Shown here one piece after another: positions 52,721-61,120 of a DNA stretch of 64,000 bases. The stretch is from contig JAQWHM010000011.1 in NCBI GenBank assembly GCA_029249345.1, positions 1 to 64,000 of the forward strand. The letters are read 5' to 3'. The number at the start of each line of letters is the position of its first letter. The stretch's first letter is position 1. The notes beneath the pieces were generated by a model. The model searched no databases. It saw only the letters and a program-made list of their open reading frames with translations, and had not been told where the DNA came from. The stretch is from UBA10348 sp002469915. GTDB taxonomy: Bacteria > Bacteroidota > Rhodothermia > Rhodothermales > UBA10348. A program made the translations under genes and the position numbers.

Positions 52721-53726
52721 GCCTGTGCTTCCAAAAACATCTCCCATACTGACCGATACGTTTGGTAGACAACACAGCTACCTTAGAATCTCGTTAACGG
52801 AGCGTTGCAACCTGCGCTGCACGTATTGCATGCCGGCCGAAGGCGTAGACCTCAAGCCACGTAACCACCTGCTAACGTACGAGGAGATCGTTCGGATTTC
52901 TGAAATGTTCGCTAGCCTCGGCGTCACCAAAATTCGCCTGACGGGTGGTGAACCGCTAATTCGAAAAGACATTGAGCTCCTTTCGGCTAGACTCGCTGGA
53001 CTACCGGGCATTGAATCATTGGCCATCACAACCAATGGACTTCTGCTAGCTAGAAAGCTACGCGGACTCAAGTTAGCCGGTGTGGACACGTTCAACATCT
53101 CGCTGGACACTTTGAAAAGGGATCGATTCAAAGAAATCACCAGACGGGATGAACTCGACACCGTGCTAGACTCCATTCAACTGGCTATTGATGCGGGATA
53201 CGATCCAGTCAAAATCAATGCGGTGATCATTCGGGGATTCAACGACGATGAACTTGTCGACTTCGTAGAAATGACCCGAAATATGCCCGTCGAAATTCGT
53301 TTTATTGAATACATGCCGTTCGATGGAAATGCTTGGAGCGACACCAAATTCCTGCCCTACACGGACATGCTATCTACCATTCAGAAGGATTATCCCTCGT
53401 TTGAACGACTAGCAGACGGTCCTCATGAAACCTCGAAAACCTGGCATATCCCAGGATTTCGTGGTCGCATTGGCTTTATCACCTCCATGAGTGAGCATTT
53501 TTGCTCAGGATGTAATCGAATCCGAATTACTGCCGACGGCCAATTCAAGGTATGCCTATTCGGCGCAATGGAAATCAACCTTCGGGATATGATGCGCGCA
53601 GGTGCCTCAGACGAAGAATTACAAGCGGCCATCAAGGGAGCGATAAGCAGAAAGAAGGCCTCACACGATGGGATGTACGAAATAGCAAAGTCCGACAATC
53701 GCCCCATGATTCTGATTGGTGGTTAA
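52704..53726 (+). CDS. moaA: GTP 3',8-cyclase MoaA
   Basis: 340 residues. Radical-SAM cluster in LTERCNLRCTYCMP, GGEPLIRKD, and the second cluster in FCSGCNRIRIT with a further Cys in KVCLFG; the terminal GG needed for activity is present. It makes the first molybdopterin precursor with MoaC. The gene starts within the end of the amidohydrolase gene. moaC follows 83 bp on. Confidence 0.97.
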   Translation: MAHSIKPVLPKTSPILTDTFGRQHSYLRISLTERCNLRCTYCMPAEGVDLKPRNHLLTYEEIVRISEMFASLGVTKIRLTGGEPLIRKDIELLSARLAGLPGIESLAITTNGLLLARKLRGLKLAGVDTFNISLDTLKRDRFKEITRRDELDTVLDSIQLAIDAGYDPVKINAVIIRGFNDDELVDFVEMTRNMPVEIRFIEYMPFDGNAWSDTKFLPYTDMLSTIQKDYPSFERLADGPHETSKTWHIPGFRGRIGFITSMSEHFCSGCNRIRITADGQFKVCLFGAMEINLRDMMRAGASDEELQAAIKGAISRKKASHDGMYEIAKSDNRPMILIGG

Positions 53727-53809
53727 CTCATCTCAGTTTGAACCGCTTGTGGTTTGAATCGTTTGCACCCACTACTATCCGAATCCCGTTTCATTTCCCC
53801 GTTTATTGC

Positions 53810-54295
53810 ATGTCTTCATTCACTCACGTACATCCTGACGGCGGCGTTCACATGGTGGACGTTTCCAGAAAACCCGATACCGTTAGAACGGCCGTTGCGG
53901 TCGGGCGAGTCATGTTGGGCGAAACGGCGTTTCAAGCAGTCAAAGAAAATTCCATCCAGAAAGGCGATGTGCTTTCAATTTCCCAGATTGCAGGGATTAT
54001 GGGTGCCAAACAGACTTCCCGCTTGATTCCTCTTTGCCATGACGTTCAGGTCTCAGGAATTGACGTGGATCTTTCGTTGCTAGAAACAGACCATGCCATA
54101 GAGATCAGGGGCTTTGCGAAAAGCATTGGTCCAACGGGTGTCGAGATGGAAGCACTAACCGCTGTATCGATCGCTGCACTAACGGTTTACGACATGTGTA
54201 AAGCGATCTCAAAAGACATTAGAATTGAACAAATTCACTTGCTAGCCAAAACGGGCGGCGCGAGTGGAGACTATCGGAAACAAGAGGCTGAATAA
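53810..54295 (+). CDS. moaC: Cyclic pyranopterin monophosphate synthase MoaC
   Basis: 161 residues from ATG 53810; a frame open from 53552 runs back through moaA and is not used. Motifs LIPLCHDVQVSG, GPTGVEMEALTAVSIAALTVYDMCK and KTGGASGDY are those of MoaC. Works after MoaA. Other molybdopterin genes are outside the window. Confidence 0.97.
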   Translation: MSSFTHVHPDGGVHMVDVSRKPDTVRTAVAVGRVMLGETAFQAVKENSIQKGDVLSISQIAGIMGAKQTSRLIPLCHDVQVSGIDVDLSLLETDHAIEIRGFAKSIGPTGVEMEALTAVSIAALTVYDMCKAISKDIRIEQIHLLAKTGGASGDYRKQEAE

Positions 54296-54297
54296 CT

Positions 54298-55284
54298 ATG
54301 GACGCATTTTTGACCACGTCGGGCGTATTGGCGATTGGCATCATTTTGATGGCGCTGATCATCTTTCTGTACTTCATTCCAGTCGGCCTTTGGGTAACGG
54401 CGTTTTTCTCCGGAGTTAAGATCAAGCTCGTGCGGGATCTTATGGGAATGAGACTGCGAAAAGTGCCTCCGGTAGCCATAGTGAGACCTCTGATTACCTC
54501 TCATAAGGCAGGAATCTATCTAGATGCCTCTCAATTGGAAGCCCACTTTTTGGCGGGTGGACAAGTTCAAAAGGTCGTTAATGCCTTAATTTCGGCAGAT
54601 AAGGCTAACATTGATCTGAATTTTGAACGCGCCACGGCTATTGACCTTGCGGGTCGAGATGTATTTGAAGCCGTTCAAGTCTCGGTCAACCCAAAAGTGA
54701 TTGAAACACCGCCGGTTTCCGCTGTGGCCAAAGACGGAATCCAGGTACGAGCTATTGCTCGCGTTACGGTTCGGGCCAACATTGAACGCTTGGTGGGTGG
54801 AGCCGGAGAAGAGACCATCATTGCTCGTGTTGGCGAGGGGATTGTTTCAACAATTGGTTCTTCCGCGACGCACAAGGCGGTTCTCGAAAACCCAGATTCT
54901 ATTTCAAAAGTAGTATTGGCTAAGGGTCTTGACTCCGGTACCGCATTTGAAATCTTATCTATTGATATTGCCGATGTAGATGTAGGCGAAAACATCGGTG
55001 CGAAACTGCAAACGGATCAGGCGGATGCGGATCTGAAGATTGCCCGGGCCAAAGCTGAAGAGCGCCGCGCAGCAGCTGTCGCCATGGAGCAGGAAATGAA
55101 AGCAGTAGTTCAAGAGCAGCGAGCCAAAGTCGTTGCAGCCGAAGCAGAAGTCCCGCTTGCGATGGCCGACGCATTCAGAAATGGTCGTCTAGGTGTGATG
55201 GACTATTACAACATGCAAAACGTAGAAGCAGACACGCAGATGAGACGCTCCATCGGGGGTCCGGACGAAACGAAAAAAGACTAG
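54298..55284 (+). CDS. floA: Flotillin-like protein FloA
   Basis: 328 residues. N-terminal membrane hairpin (about 8-37, LIIFLYFIPVGLWVTAF), an SPFH domain, then an Ala/Glu-rich coiled coil (about 235-290). The text KVVNALISADKANIDLNFERATAIDLAGRD identifies the FloA (UPF0365) family. It scaffolds membrane microdomains. It starts 2 bp after moaC, so shares its transcript. Confidence 0.95.
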   Translation: MDAFLTTSGVLAIGIILMALIIFLYFIPVGLWVTAFFSGVKIKLVRDLMGMRLRKVPPVAIVRPLITSHKAGIYLDASQLEAHFLAGGQVQKVVNALISADKANIDLNFERATAIDLAGRDVFEAVQVSVNPKVIETPPVSAVAKDGIQVRAIARVTVRANIERLVGGAGEETIIARVGEGIVSTIGSSATHKAVLENPDSISKVVLAKGLDSGTAFEILSIDIADVDVGENIGAKLQTDQADADLKIARAKAEERRAAAVAMEQEMKAVVQEQRAKVVAAEAEVPLAMADAFRNGRLGVMDYYNMQNVEADTQMRRSIGGPDETKKD

Positions 55285-55305
55285 TCTAATTCAGCAGGTA
55301 GAAAA

Positions 55306-56586
55306 TCAGATCTGGTGCGCATCCCGCTGACGAGTGATGCGCACCATGTCGATGCGATTTGCGGTAGCTCTAAGAATAGCAAACCGAAATCCATCCAGTT
55401 CGAACTCATCGCGTACGTCTGGAATGGCACCGAGCCGTTCCAGAAGGTATCCAGCGAGTGTTTCATAGTCGCCATCTGGAAGATGAATACCGGTTTTTTC
55501 GGCCAATTCGTCAACTTCCAAGCGCCCAGCTGCAATAACTGACTCTTCGTTTATAATGCGAAGCGTATTCTCTTCCGTATCAAATTCATCCTGGATATCA
55601 CCGAAAATCTCCTCGAGGAGATCCTCGCTGGTGACCAAACCAGCCGTCCCACCATATTCGTCAATTACGATGGCAATGGATGTGTTGGTCGCCAGAAATT
55701 CCCGCAGCAGTTCTTTAGAGAGCTTAGTTTCCGGGACATAGGTCCCAGGCCGCAACATGTCCTCAAGACTCTTGGGATCATTAAACAAGTCGTAAGCAAA
55801 GGCGATGCCAACAATTTGGTCGATGTTATCCTTATAAATAGGAATCTTTGAGTGGCCCGATGCCACAAAGGACTGCCTGAGATCTTCGATAGAAGTGCCT
55901 TCTTCCAGGGCCATGATATCCGTTCGGGGACACATGGACTCCTTCACCCGAATCGTGCTCATGGCAAATACATTGCTTAGCAGGGTGCTTTCTTCTTCAT
56001 CGAGGTCTAATTCACCCGTCTTTTTGCTTTCCTCGATCATCAATTCGAAGTCACGGCGCATAAACTGAGAGAAGGACCCGGAAGGTGCTTTGATCAACTT
56101 CATCAGTAGCGTCGCCGTCCAGCGAGCAATCAAGATCATCGGAAACAGAACGACGTAGGTAATCCTCAACGGGATAGCCAATGCAAAAACAGCGCGATTG
56201 GCGATTTCACGCATGACCGATTTCGGAATGACCTCACCAATAATCAACACAACTAACGAAGCCAGAATGGTCTGAGTAGTTAAGGTCAGAATTCCTACCC
56301 CGGATGCGTCCAACCCCAAGACATTTCCGAAAAACGTATTGAGTGGCGACTCCAAATAAAGCGCAACAAGCGTTGAGTACACCACAAGTGCCAGGTTATT
56401 ACCGACAAGGGTGGTGGTGAGTAGCGTATCCGGTTCTTCTAAAAACCGAGAGACCAAACGTCCAACCATACCTCCGCGACGCGCAAAAACTTCGACCTTG
56501 AGCCGATTGGCCGCCACGAAAGCGATCTCCGATCCGGAGAAAAATGCGCTCAGGAGAAGCGCGATCAAAATTAGGGTGAGTTCCAT
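55306..56586 (-). CDS. CNNM/CorC-family membrane protein with CBS domains
   Basis: 426 residues. DUF21/CNNM TM domain (about 1-180), two CBS domains (about 205-330; with VKESMCPRTDIMALEEG and VIDEYGGTAGLVTSEDLLEEIFG), then the CorC_HlyC domain (about 345-425). Often labelled hemolysin, but the family moves Mg2+/Co2+ or senses them. The gene ends 22 bp before the convergent floA end. Confidence 0.93.
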   Translation of the reverse strand: MELTLILIALLLSAFFSGSEIAFVAANRLKVEVFARRGGMVGRLVSRFLEEPDTLLTTTLVGNNLALVVYSTLVALYLESPLNTFFGNVLGLDASGVGILTLTTQTILASLVVLIIGEVIPKSVMREIANRAVFALAIPLRITYVVLFPMILIARWTATLLMKLIKAPSGSFSQFMRRDFELMIEESKKTGELDLDEEESTLLSNVFAMSTIRVKESMCPRTDIMALEEGTSIEDLRQSFVASGHSKIPIYKDNIDQIVGIAFAYDLFNDPKSLEDMLRPGTYVPETKLSKELLREFLATNTSIAIVIDEYGGTAGLVTSEDLLEEIFGDIQDEFDTEENTLRIINEESVIAAGRLEVDELAEKTGIHLPDGDYETLAGYLLERLGAIPDVRDEFELDGFRFAILRATANRIDMVRITRQRDAHQI

Positions 56587-56614
56587 CTTGGGGGGAGTTA
56601 CGCTGAATTAGGGT

Positions 56615-57397
56615 CTACTTCCCCTTAAATACGGCCTTCCTTTTTCCAAGAAATGCATCGACCCCTTCCTGGAAGTCGTCTGTTCCACACGCTTGCCCGA
56701 ACAAATCGGCCTCTTTCTGAAGACCCTCTGCCTGGGGCAGATCAGCGTACTGAAGTGCTTCTAAGCTGAAAGCAACCGCGATGGGTGCCTTGGAAATAAT
56801 GGTACCGATCAATTTCCGAGCACCTGGGAGGAGTTCTTCAGACGTATAAACATGATTAACCAGTCCAATGGCATGGGCCCGCTCGGCATTTACCATATTA
56901 CCCGATAGAATCAACTCCGTGGCAATCCCTTTCCCCACAATCCGGGGAAGCCTTTGTGTCGCACCATATCCGGGAAGGATACCGAGGTTAACCTCTGGCT
57001 GGCCAAATAGGGCATTATCACTGGCTACACGCATGTGGCAAGCCAAGGCCAATTCGCTACCGCCACCTAATGCAAAACCGTTAACGGCAGCCACAACAGG
57101 TTTGGCTGATCCTTCAATTTTGTTGAATACCCCTTGCCCGTAATCGGCAAACGCTTTCCCTTCGACAGGACCCAATTCCTTGAACTGGGAAATATCCGCA
57201 CCTGCAACAAACGCCTTGGGCCCGGCTCCAGTTAGGATGATACCTTTGACGGCCGAATCGGTAGCTGCAGAGGTAAACCAATCATCTAAATCCGCAAGCA
57301 CTTCAGCATTGAGCGCATTCAGCTTAGTGGGTCTATTGATAGTAACGACTGCGATTCCTTCTGAATCAACTTCGACGAGAAGCGTAGAGTACGACAT
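56615..57397 (-). CDS. Enoyl-CoA hydratase/isomerase
   Basis: 260 residues from ATG 57397. Crotonase fold: INRPTKLNALN, oxyanion-hole region AFVAGADISQF and GFALGGGSELALAC, catalytic-region PEVNLGILPGYGATQRL with both Glu in place. It hydrates short-chain enoyl-CoA in beta-oxidation or a related route. It is 49 bp downstream of the PspA-cluster membrane gene, possibly on the same transcript. Confidence 0.93.
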   Translation of the reverse strand: MSYSTLLVEVDSEGIAVVTINRPTKLNALNAEVLADLDDWFTSAATDSAVKGIILTGAGPKAFVAGADISQFKELGPVEGKAFADYGQGVFNKIEGSAKPVVAAVNGFALGGGSELALACHMRVASDNALFGQPEVNLGILPGYGATQRLPRIVGKGIATELILSGNMVNAERAHAIGLVNHVYTSEELLPGARKLIGTIISKAPIAVAFSLEALQYADLPQAEGLQKEADLFGQACGTDDFQEGVDAFLGKRKAVFKGK

Positions 57398-57446
57398 GCG
57401 GGTATGTAATGAAGTGGGCGTGACTGCACGCGGGAAATTCGACGGA

Positions 57447-58319
57447 CTATTCTTGTACACGCGTACCGATCGAGGAGGATTCCTCGCTTAATGGATCTTC
57501 AAACGTATCCATTTCGGTTAGCAGATCGAGAGGATTGGCAAATACTTCTTCCATTTCCTCAACGGATGCCTGTGTTTCTTCAACTTCGGTCAGCAAGGTA
57601 TCGAGCTGGAATGAAATCTCTTCTGGATTACGCAGCGTGAGCGACTGTTCGTGGATGTATTTAACCACATCCTCAACTGTTTCGAGTTGAGCCTCAATGA
57701 TTTCTAAATTCTCTTGTCCTTTTTTGGACCGATCTAGACGCTGCTCTAAAATACGCAGTCGTCGAGCCTTGATGGCGCGCACTCTCGGGGAGTCGTCCTC
57801 CATATCCACCCGTAAATCCTCAATAGAGCGTATAACCTCCATCTCGGTGCCCGACTGAACAGAATACTCATACCGCTCTTTCTGGTAGAGTAACTTCATG
57901 TACGACTCGAGTAGTCCGTCAATTTTTTTCAGATGAGAATCCAACATACCCTGCGAGGCATAGCTCAATTTCCGGTAGTTGGTCCGGATAGACTTTTCGA
58001 CCTTGCGCAACCCTACGTAGCGCCGTCTGTCTGGAGCGGCAAGGTTCTGATACAGTTCTTTTTGGGATGGTGGCTTGGCGTACTCCGCAGATACACGCGA
58101 GCGAACCGCTTTTCTAAATCGTGGATCGCGCGGCATCATTCCTAACAAAGCCAACTCCGTCCCTGCCGTAAATATGAGCGCGGCATCAAAAAACCAAGCT
58201 GGAGCACCCGTCAAGCTGACCCCAAAGGCTACCATCATAGCCATAATAAGGAATGTAAGATTCCACGGATGTAGAAATGCTTCCTTCGTGTAGTTGATAT
58301 CCTGATGTATGGGCTTCAA
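57447..58319 (-). CDS. Membrane coiled-coil protein of the PspA cluster
   Basis: 290 residues from a TTG at 58319. Not a named family I recognise. Two TM segments (about 20-36 and 41-62), then a long charged helical region with coiled-coil spacing (about 70-250: RRRLRILEQRL-like text, TEVEETQASVEEMEEV) and an acidic tail. It follows the small protein at 58354 by 34 bp and the PspA-like gene upstream, so probably acts with them at the membrane. Confidence 0.7.
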   Translation of the reverse strand: MKPIHQDINYTKEAFLHPWNLTFLIMAMMVAFGVSLTGAPAWFFDAALIFTAGTELALLGMMPRDPRFRKAVRSRVSAEYAKPPSQKELYQNLAAPDRRRYVGLRKVEKSIRTNYRKLSYASQGMLDSHLKKIDGLLESYMKLLYQKERYEYSVQSGTEMEVIRSIEDLRVDMEDDSPRVRAIKARRLRILEQRLDRSKKGQENLEIIEAQLETVEDVVKYIHEQSLTLRNPEEISFQLDTLLTEVEETQASVEEMEEVFANPLDLLTEMDTFEDPLSEESSSIGTRVQE

Positions 58320-58353
58320 TCTAGTCTCTGATCTTCCTCTTAGCGACAGCCGA

Positions 58354-58812
58354 TTAAGGCTTCATTCTTCCGATAGTTTTTTCTGGAAGGGGCTTCTCTT
58401 CCGATTTGGTATCAATTGGACTCGGTTCGGAAGTAGGTGCATTCTTCTGCTGAACGGCACCCGTTTCCTGCTTCATCTGATTGATTAGGTCCCTAGCTCT
58501 CGCCTTTTTCTGTTCCTCTTCCAATTTCGCCAACTCCGCCGCGTCCTGAGCCTCAGACACTTCTGAGTTCATCTCAACAGAGTCCAGTGCCACTTCCATG
58601 CGAGCCTCTGACAAGGCTGAATCCATTTGAAGGCGCTCGATCATCTGACCATGCTCATCGAATAGATCCTGCATATCCGTAGCCATACCAGTCACCGCTT
58701 TCGTGACCGACGACTTTCTAGATGCCGAACGTTGCGCCTTTTTAAGATCTCTGATCTTACGAAGATGCTCTTTTTCGGCTTCTTTTAATTTCTGATACTC
58801 TTCAGGTGTCAT
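58354..58812 (-). CDS. Stand-alone paralogue of the PspA C-terminal module
   Basis: 152 residues, ATG 58812. Predicted to be nearly all helix. Residues about 53-118 (MIERLQMDSALSEARMEVAL, RARDLINQMKQETG) align with residues about 167-220 of the PspA-like protein coded just upstream (MLNRIQEQTALNEARMEMAL, RASELVKQFKLEMG), and both end in a KTIG motif. So it is a copy of the PspA-like tail lacking the main coiled coil. It may cap or compete for PspA assembly (inference). 9 bp gap to its neighbour. Confidence 0.75.
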   Translation of the reverse strand: MTPEEYQKLKEAEKEHLRKIRDLKKAQRSASRKSSVTKAVTGMATDMQDLFDEHGQMIERLQMDSALSEARMEVALDSVEMNSEVSEAQDAAELAKLEEEQKKARARDLINQMKQETGAVQQKNAPTSEPSPIDTKSEEKPLPEKTIGRMKP

Positions 58813-58821
58813 GATCGAATC

Positions 58822-59592
58822 TTATTGACCCTTTGTACGCTGTTTTCCAATGGTCTTATAACCCGTCTCAGCTTCTTGCTCTGAAATATCGAGTTGCGGC
58901 TCTTCGGCTGATCCACTCGTATCACCTACGCCCATTTCAAGTTTGAACTGCTTGACCAGTTCTGAAGCACGAATCTGCTGCGCGTCTTCCTCGATTTTGA
59001 GCGTTTCTGTGTCCACAGAATCCAACGCCATTTCCATGCGAGCTTCATTGAGTGCAGTTTGTTCTTGGATACGATTGAGCATTTCGTCGTGGGTCTGATC
59101 GATGCCAGCAACCTCAAAGGACTCGAGTGTATCCGCAACTTTGGCCTGCCACTTGGCACGTTCGTGGGCACGCAATGCATCTTTCGCTTCTGCAATCTTA
59201 CGTTCTTTCTCCCGCATGAACGCTTTTTTGACCTGAAGAGCCTTGTCGTATGCCGCAGATGCATACTTGAGTTGCTCTTTAGCCGATGATACATTTTCTC
59301 TGACCGACTCTAGTCGCATTGCGTATCGCTCAGCAATGTCATCGCGTCCAGCCTGAATTCCAGCTTTTACTTTGGAAGTAACGTCAGCCAGTTCCTTCTC
59401 ATACTTTCGTACTTCTTTCTGAAGCATCATCACGTTGGCTTTCACCGTTGCGATGTTTTCGTTCATTTTCGGGACCTGATCGTTGAGCTCCCTAATGTTC
59501 TGCTCGAGGATCAACTTGGGATCTTCGAGAGCGGAAATTGCACCGCCGAAAACAGATTTAACAAATCGCGTGAAACGTGACCAGATGGACAT
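58822..59592 (-). CDS. pspA: PspA/IM30 family protein
   Basis: 256 residues, ATG 59592. Starts with the amphipathic SIWSRFTRFVKSVFGG of PspA/Vipp1 (membrane-binding helix), followed by a coiled-coil (about 25-165, LEDPKLILEQNIRELNDQV, LQKEVRKYEKELADVTSKV). PspA/IM30 proteins are ESCRT-III relatives that protect membranes. It has an extra C-terminal part (about 165-256) with the motif shared with the next gene and KTIGKQ near the end. No pspF or pspB/C is present. It is the first gene of a unit reading into three or four genes. Confidence 0.93.
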   Translation of the reverse strand: MSIWSRFTRFVKSVFGGAISALEDPKLILEQNIRELNDQVPKMNENIATVKANVMMLQKEVRKYEKELADVTSKVKAGIQAGRDDIAERYAMRLESVRENVSSAKEQLKYASAAYDKALQVKKAFMREKERKIAEAKDALRAHERAKWQAKVADTLESFEVAGIDQTHDEMLNRIQEQTALNEARMEMALDSVDTETLKIEEDAQQIRASELVKQFKLEMGVGDTSGSAEEPQLDISEQEAETGYKTIGKQRTKGQ

Positions 59593-59612
59593 GGCTTTCT
59601 AAATGTTAGTTA

Positions 59613-59631
59613 ACGGGAATTCATTTCCCGT
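59613..59631. promoter_or_regulatory. Perfect inverted repeat at the pspA promoter
   Basis: ACGGGAA-N5-TTCCCGT, placed 2 bp downstream of the candidate -7 element and upstream of the ATG at 59592. A likely operator; alternatively a hairpin in the 5' leader. Confidence 0.55.
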
Positions 59632-59633
59632 AT

Positions 59634-59667
59634 CAAATATAGTAATGATGCGGATTCAATCATCAAA
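59634..59667 (-). promoter_or_regulatory. Candidate promoter of the pspA cluster
   Basis: Minus strand TTTG (59664-59667), 22 bp, TATATTTG (59634-59641). Exact match of both elements of the Bacteroidota-type promoter, spacing slightly long. Confidence 0.55.
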
Positions 59668-59746
59668 CTGAAGAAAAAACGGCACGTTTCTCTTCAACTT
59701 ACACCGGAATTTCCAGCTCGTGAAACCTTACTACGTAAAGAGTCTG

Positions 59747-61072
59747 CTACGGATTCACCCAACGGCCATTCTGATACTTTGAAAGTAGACGACTCCCCTC
59801 TTTTGGGGTCTCCTCGTCAAACTTAAAGGCGGCCATCATTACGGGAATAGTACGTTCAATGTGTGCATTCGTAGACGCCTGAATCAGAGCAATAGACTCT
59901 CCTATCTGAACGGTATCCCCCGGCTTCACCGTAAGGATGATACCTGCCAAAGGATCTACACTATCCTCTTTGGTGGCTCTCCCGGCGCCTAAGACCACAG
60001 AAGCACGACCGATATCTCTGGAGTCAATCCACTTTATGACGCCCGATTGGCTAGCATGAACAACCACTTCGACCCGATTTTCATTTCTGGATGCTGGATC
60101 TCGAATGGCCTGAGCACTGCCCCCTTGAACCTCAACCATCTCAACAAACTTTTCGAACGCTCGGCCAGAAGAAATAGCAGAATTACACAGCTCTTTCGCT
60201 TCTTCTTGTGACGATGCGACCTTTCCAGCAAGTAACATCTCAACGGCTAGCGCGATAGTCACTTCCATGACATCATCTGGTCCGTTTCCGTGCAAGCAGT
60301 CAATACACTCTACGATTTCTGGCCAGTTGCCTGTAGCATGGCCCAGAGGATTGTTCATGTCCGTCAGAAAAGCAGTTGTCGGAGTACCGAAACTCTCAGC
60401 CAGGCGTGTCATCGTCTCGGCAAGTACTCGCGCATCCTGTTCGGACTGCATCATGGCTCCAGATCCGCATTTCACATCCAGAACCAATGCATCCGCACCC
60501 TCAGCTAGTTTTTTCGAAAGAATGGAGGCGGCAATAAATGGGATGTATTCGACTGTACCGGTTGCATCTCGCAACGCATACATTTTTTTATCAGCCGGAG
60601 CGATGTCTTTGGTCTGCCCGATCATAACCACGCCAATCTCTGCCAGCTGCTTGCGATAAACTGCTGTAGATACGGTCGTTTGAAATCCAGGTATAGATTC
60701 CAGCTTATCGAGCGTTCCACCTGTGTGCCCCAGACCCCTTCCCGATATCATGGGCACTTTTACACCGCAGGCCGCCACTAGAGGAGCCAATACGATTGAT
60801 ATTTTATCGCCAACTCCGCCGGTAGAGTGTTTGTCCACCTTAATCCCCGGAATCTCACTCAGATCCAACACTTCTCCAGAGTGAAGCATCGTTTCGGTAA
60901 GCGAAACCATCTCAGATTCAGACAGCCCTTGAAGGAAGGATGCCATCATGAAGGCAGCCATCTGATAATCAGGAATAGAGCCATCTGTATATCCCTTTAC
61001 GAGAAAAGAAATCTCTTCCCGAGAGAGTGCTCCACCGTTCCTTTTTTGGATGATCAGATCAATTGCATTCAT
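59747..61072 (-). CDS. deoA: Thymidine phosphorylase
   Basis: 441 residues. Signature SGRGLGHTGGTLDKLESIPG, phosphate-loop region KHSTGGVGDK, DVKCGSGAMM and the C-terminal beta-alpha domain (about 345-430). The family cleaves thymidine (and, in PyNP, uridine) with phosphate. Sequence does not separate DeoA from PyNP with certainty. It is 48 bp downstream of nhaA. Confidence 0.93.
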   Translation of the reverse strand: MNAIDLIIQKRNGGALSREEISFLVKGYTDGSIPDYQMAAFMMASFLQGLSESEMVSLTETMLHSGEVLDLSEIPGIKVDKHSTGGVGDKISIVLAPLVAACGVKVPMISGRGLGHTGGTLDKLESIPGFQTTVSTAVYRKQLAEIGVVMIGQTKDIAPADKKMYALRDATGTVEYIPFIAASILSKKLAEGADALVLDVKCGSGAMMQSEQDARVLAETMTRLAESFGTPTTAFLTDMNNPLGHATGNWPEIVECIDCLHGNGPDDVMEVTIALAVEMLLAGKVASSQEEAKELCNSAISSGRAFEKFVEMVEVQGGSAQAIRDPASRNENRVEVVVHASQSGVIKWIDSRDIGRASVVLGAGRATKEDSVDPLAGIILTVKPGDTVQIGESIALIQASTNAHIERTIPVMMAAFKFDEETPKEGSRLLSKYQNGRWVNP

Positions 61073-61120
61073 GGAAATTCCAGATTGATGGATATGAACG
61101 TACAGAGCAAATCAGTTAAG

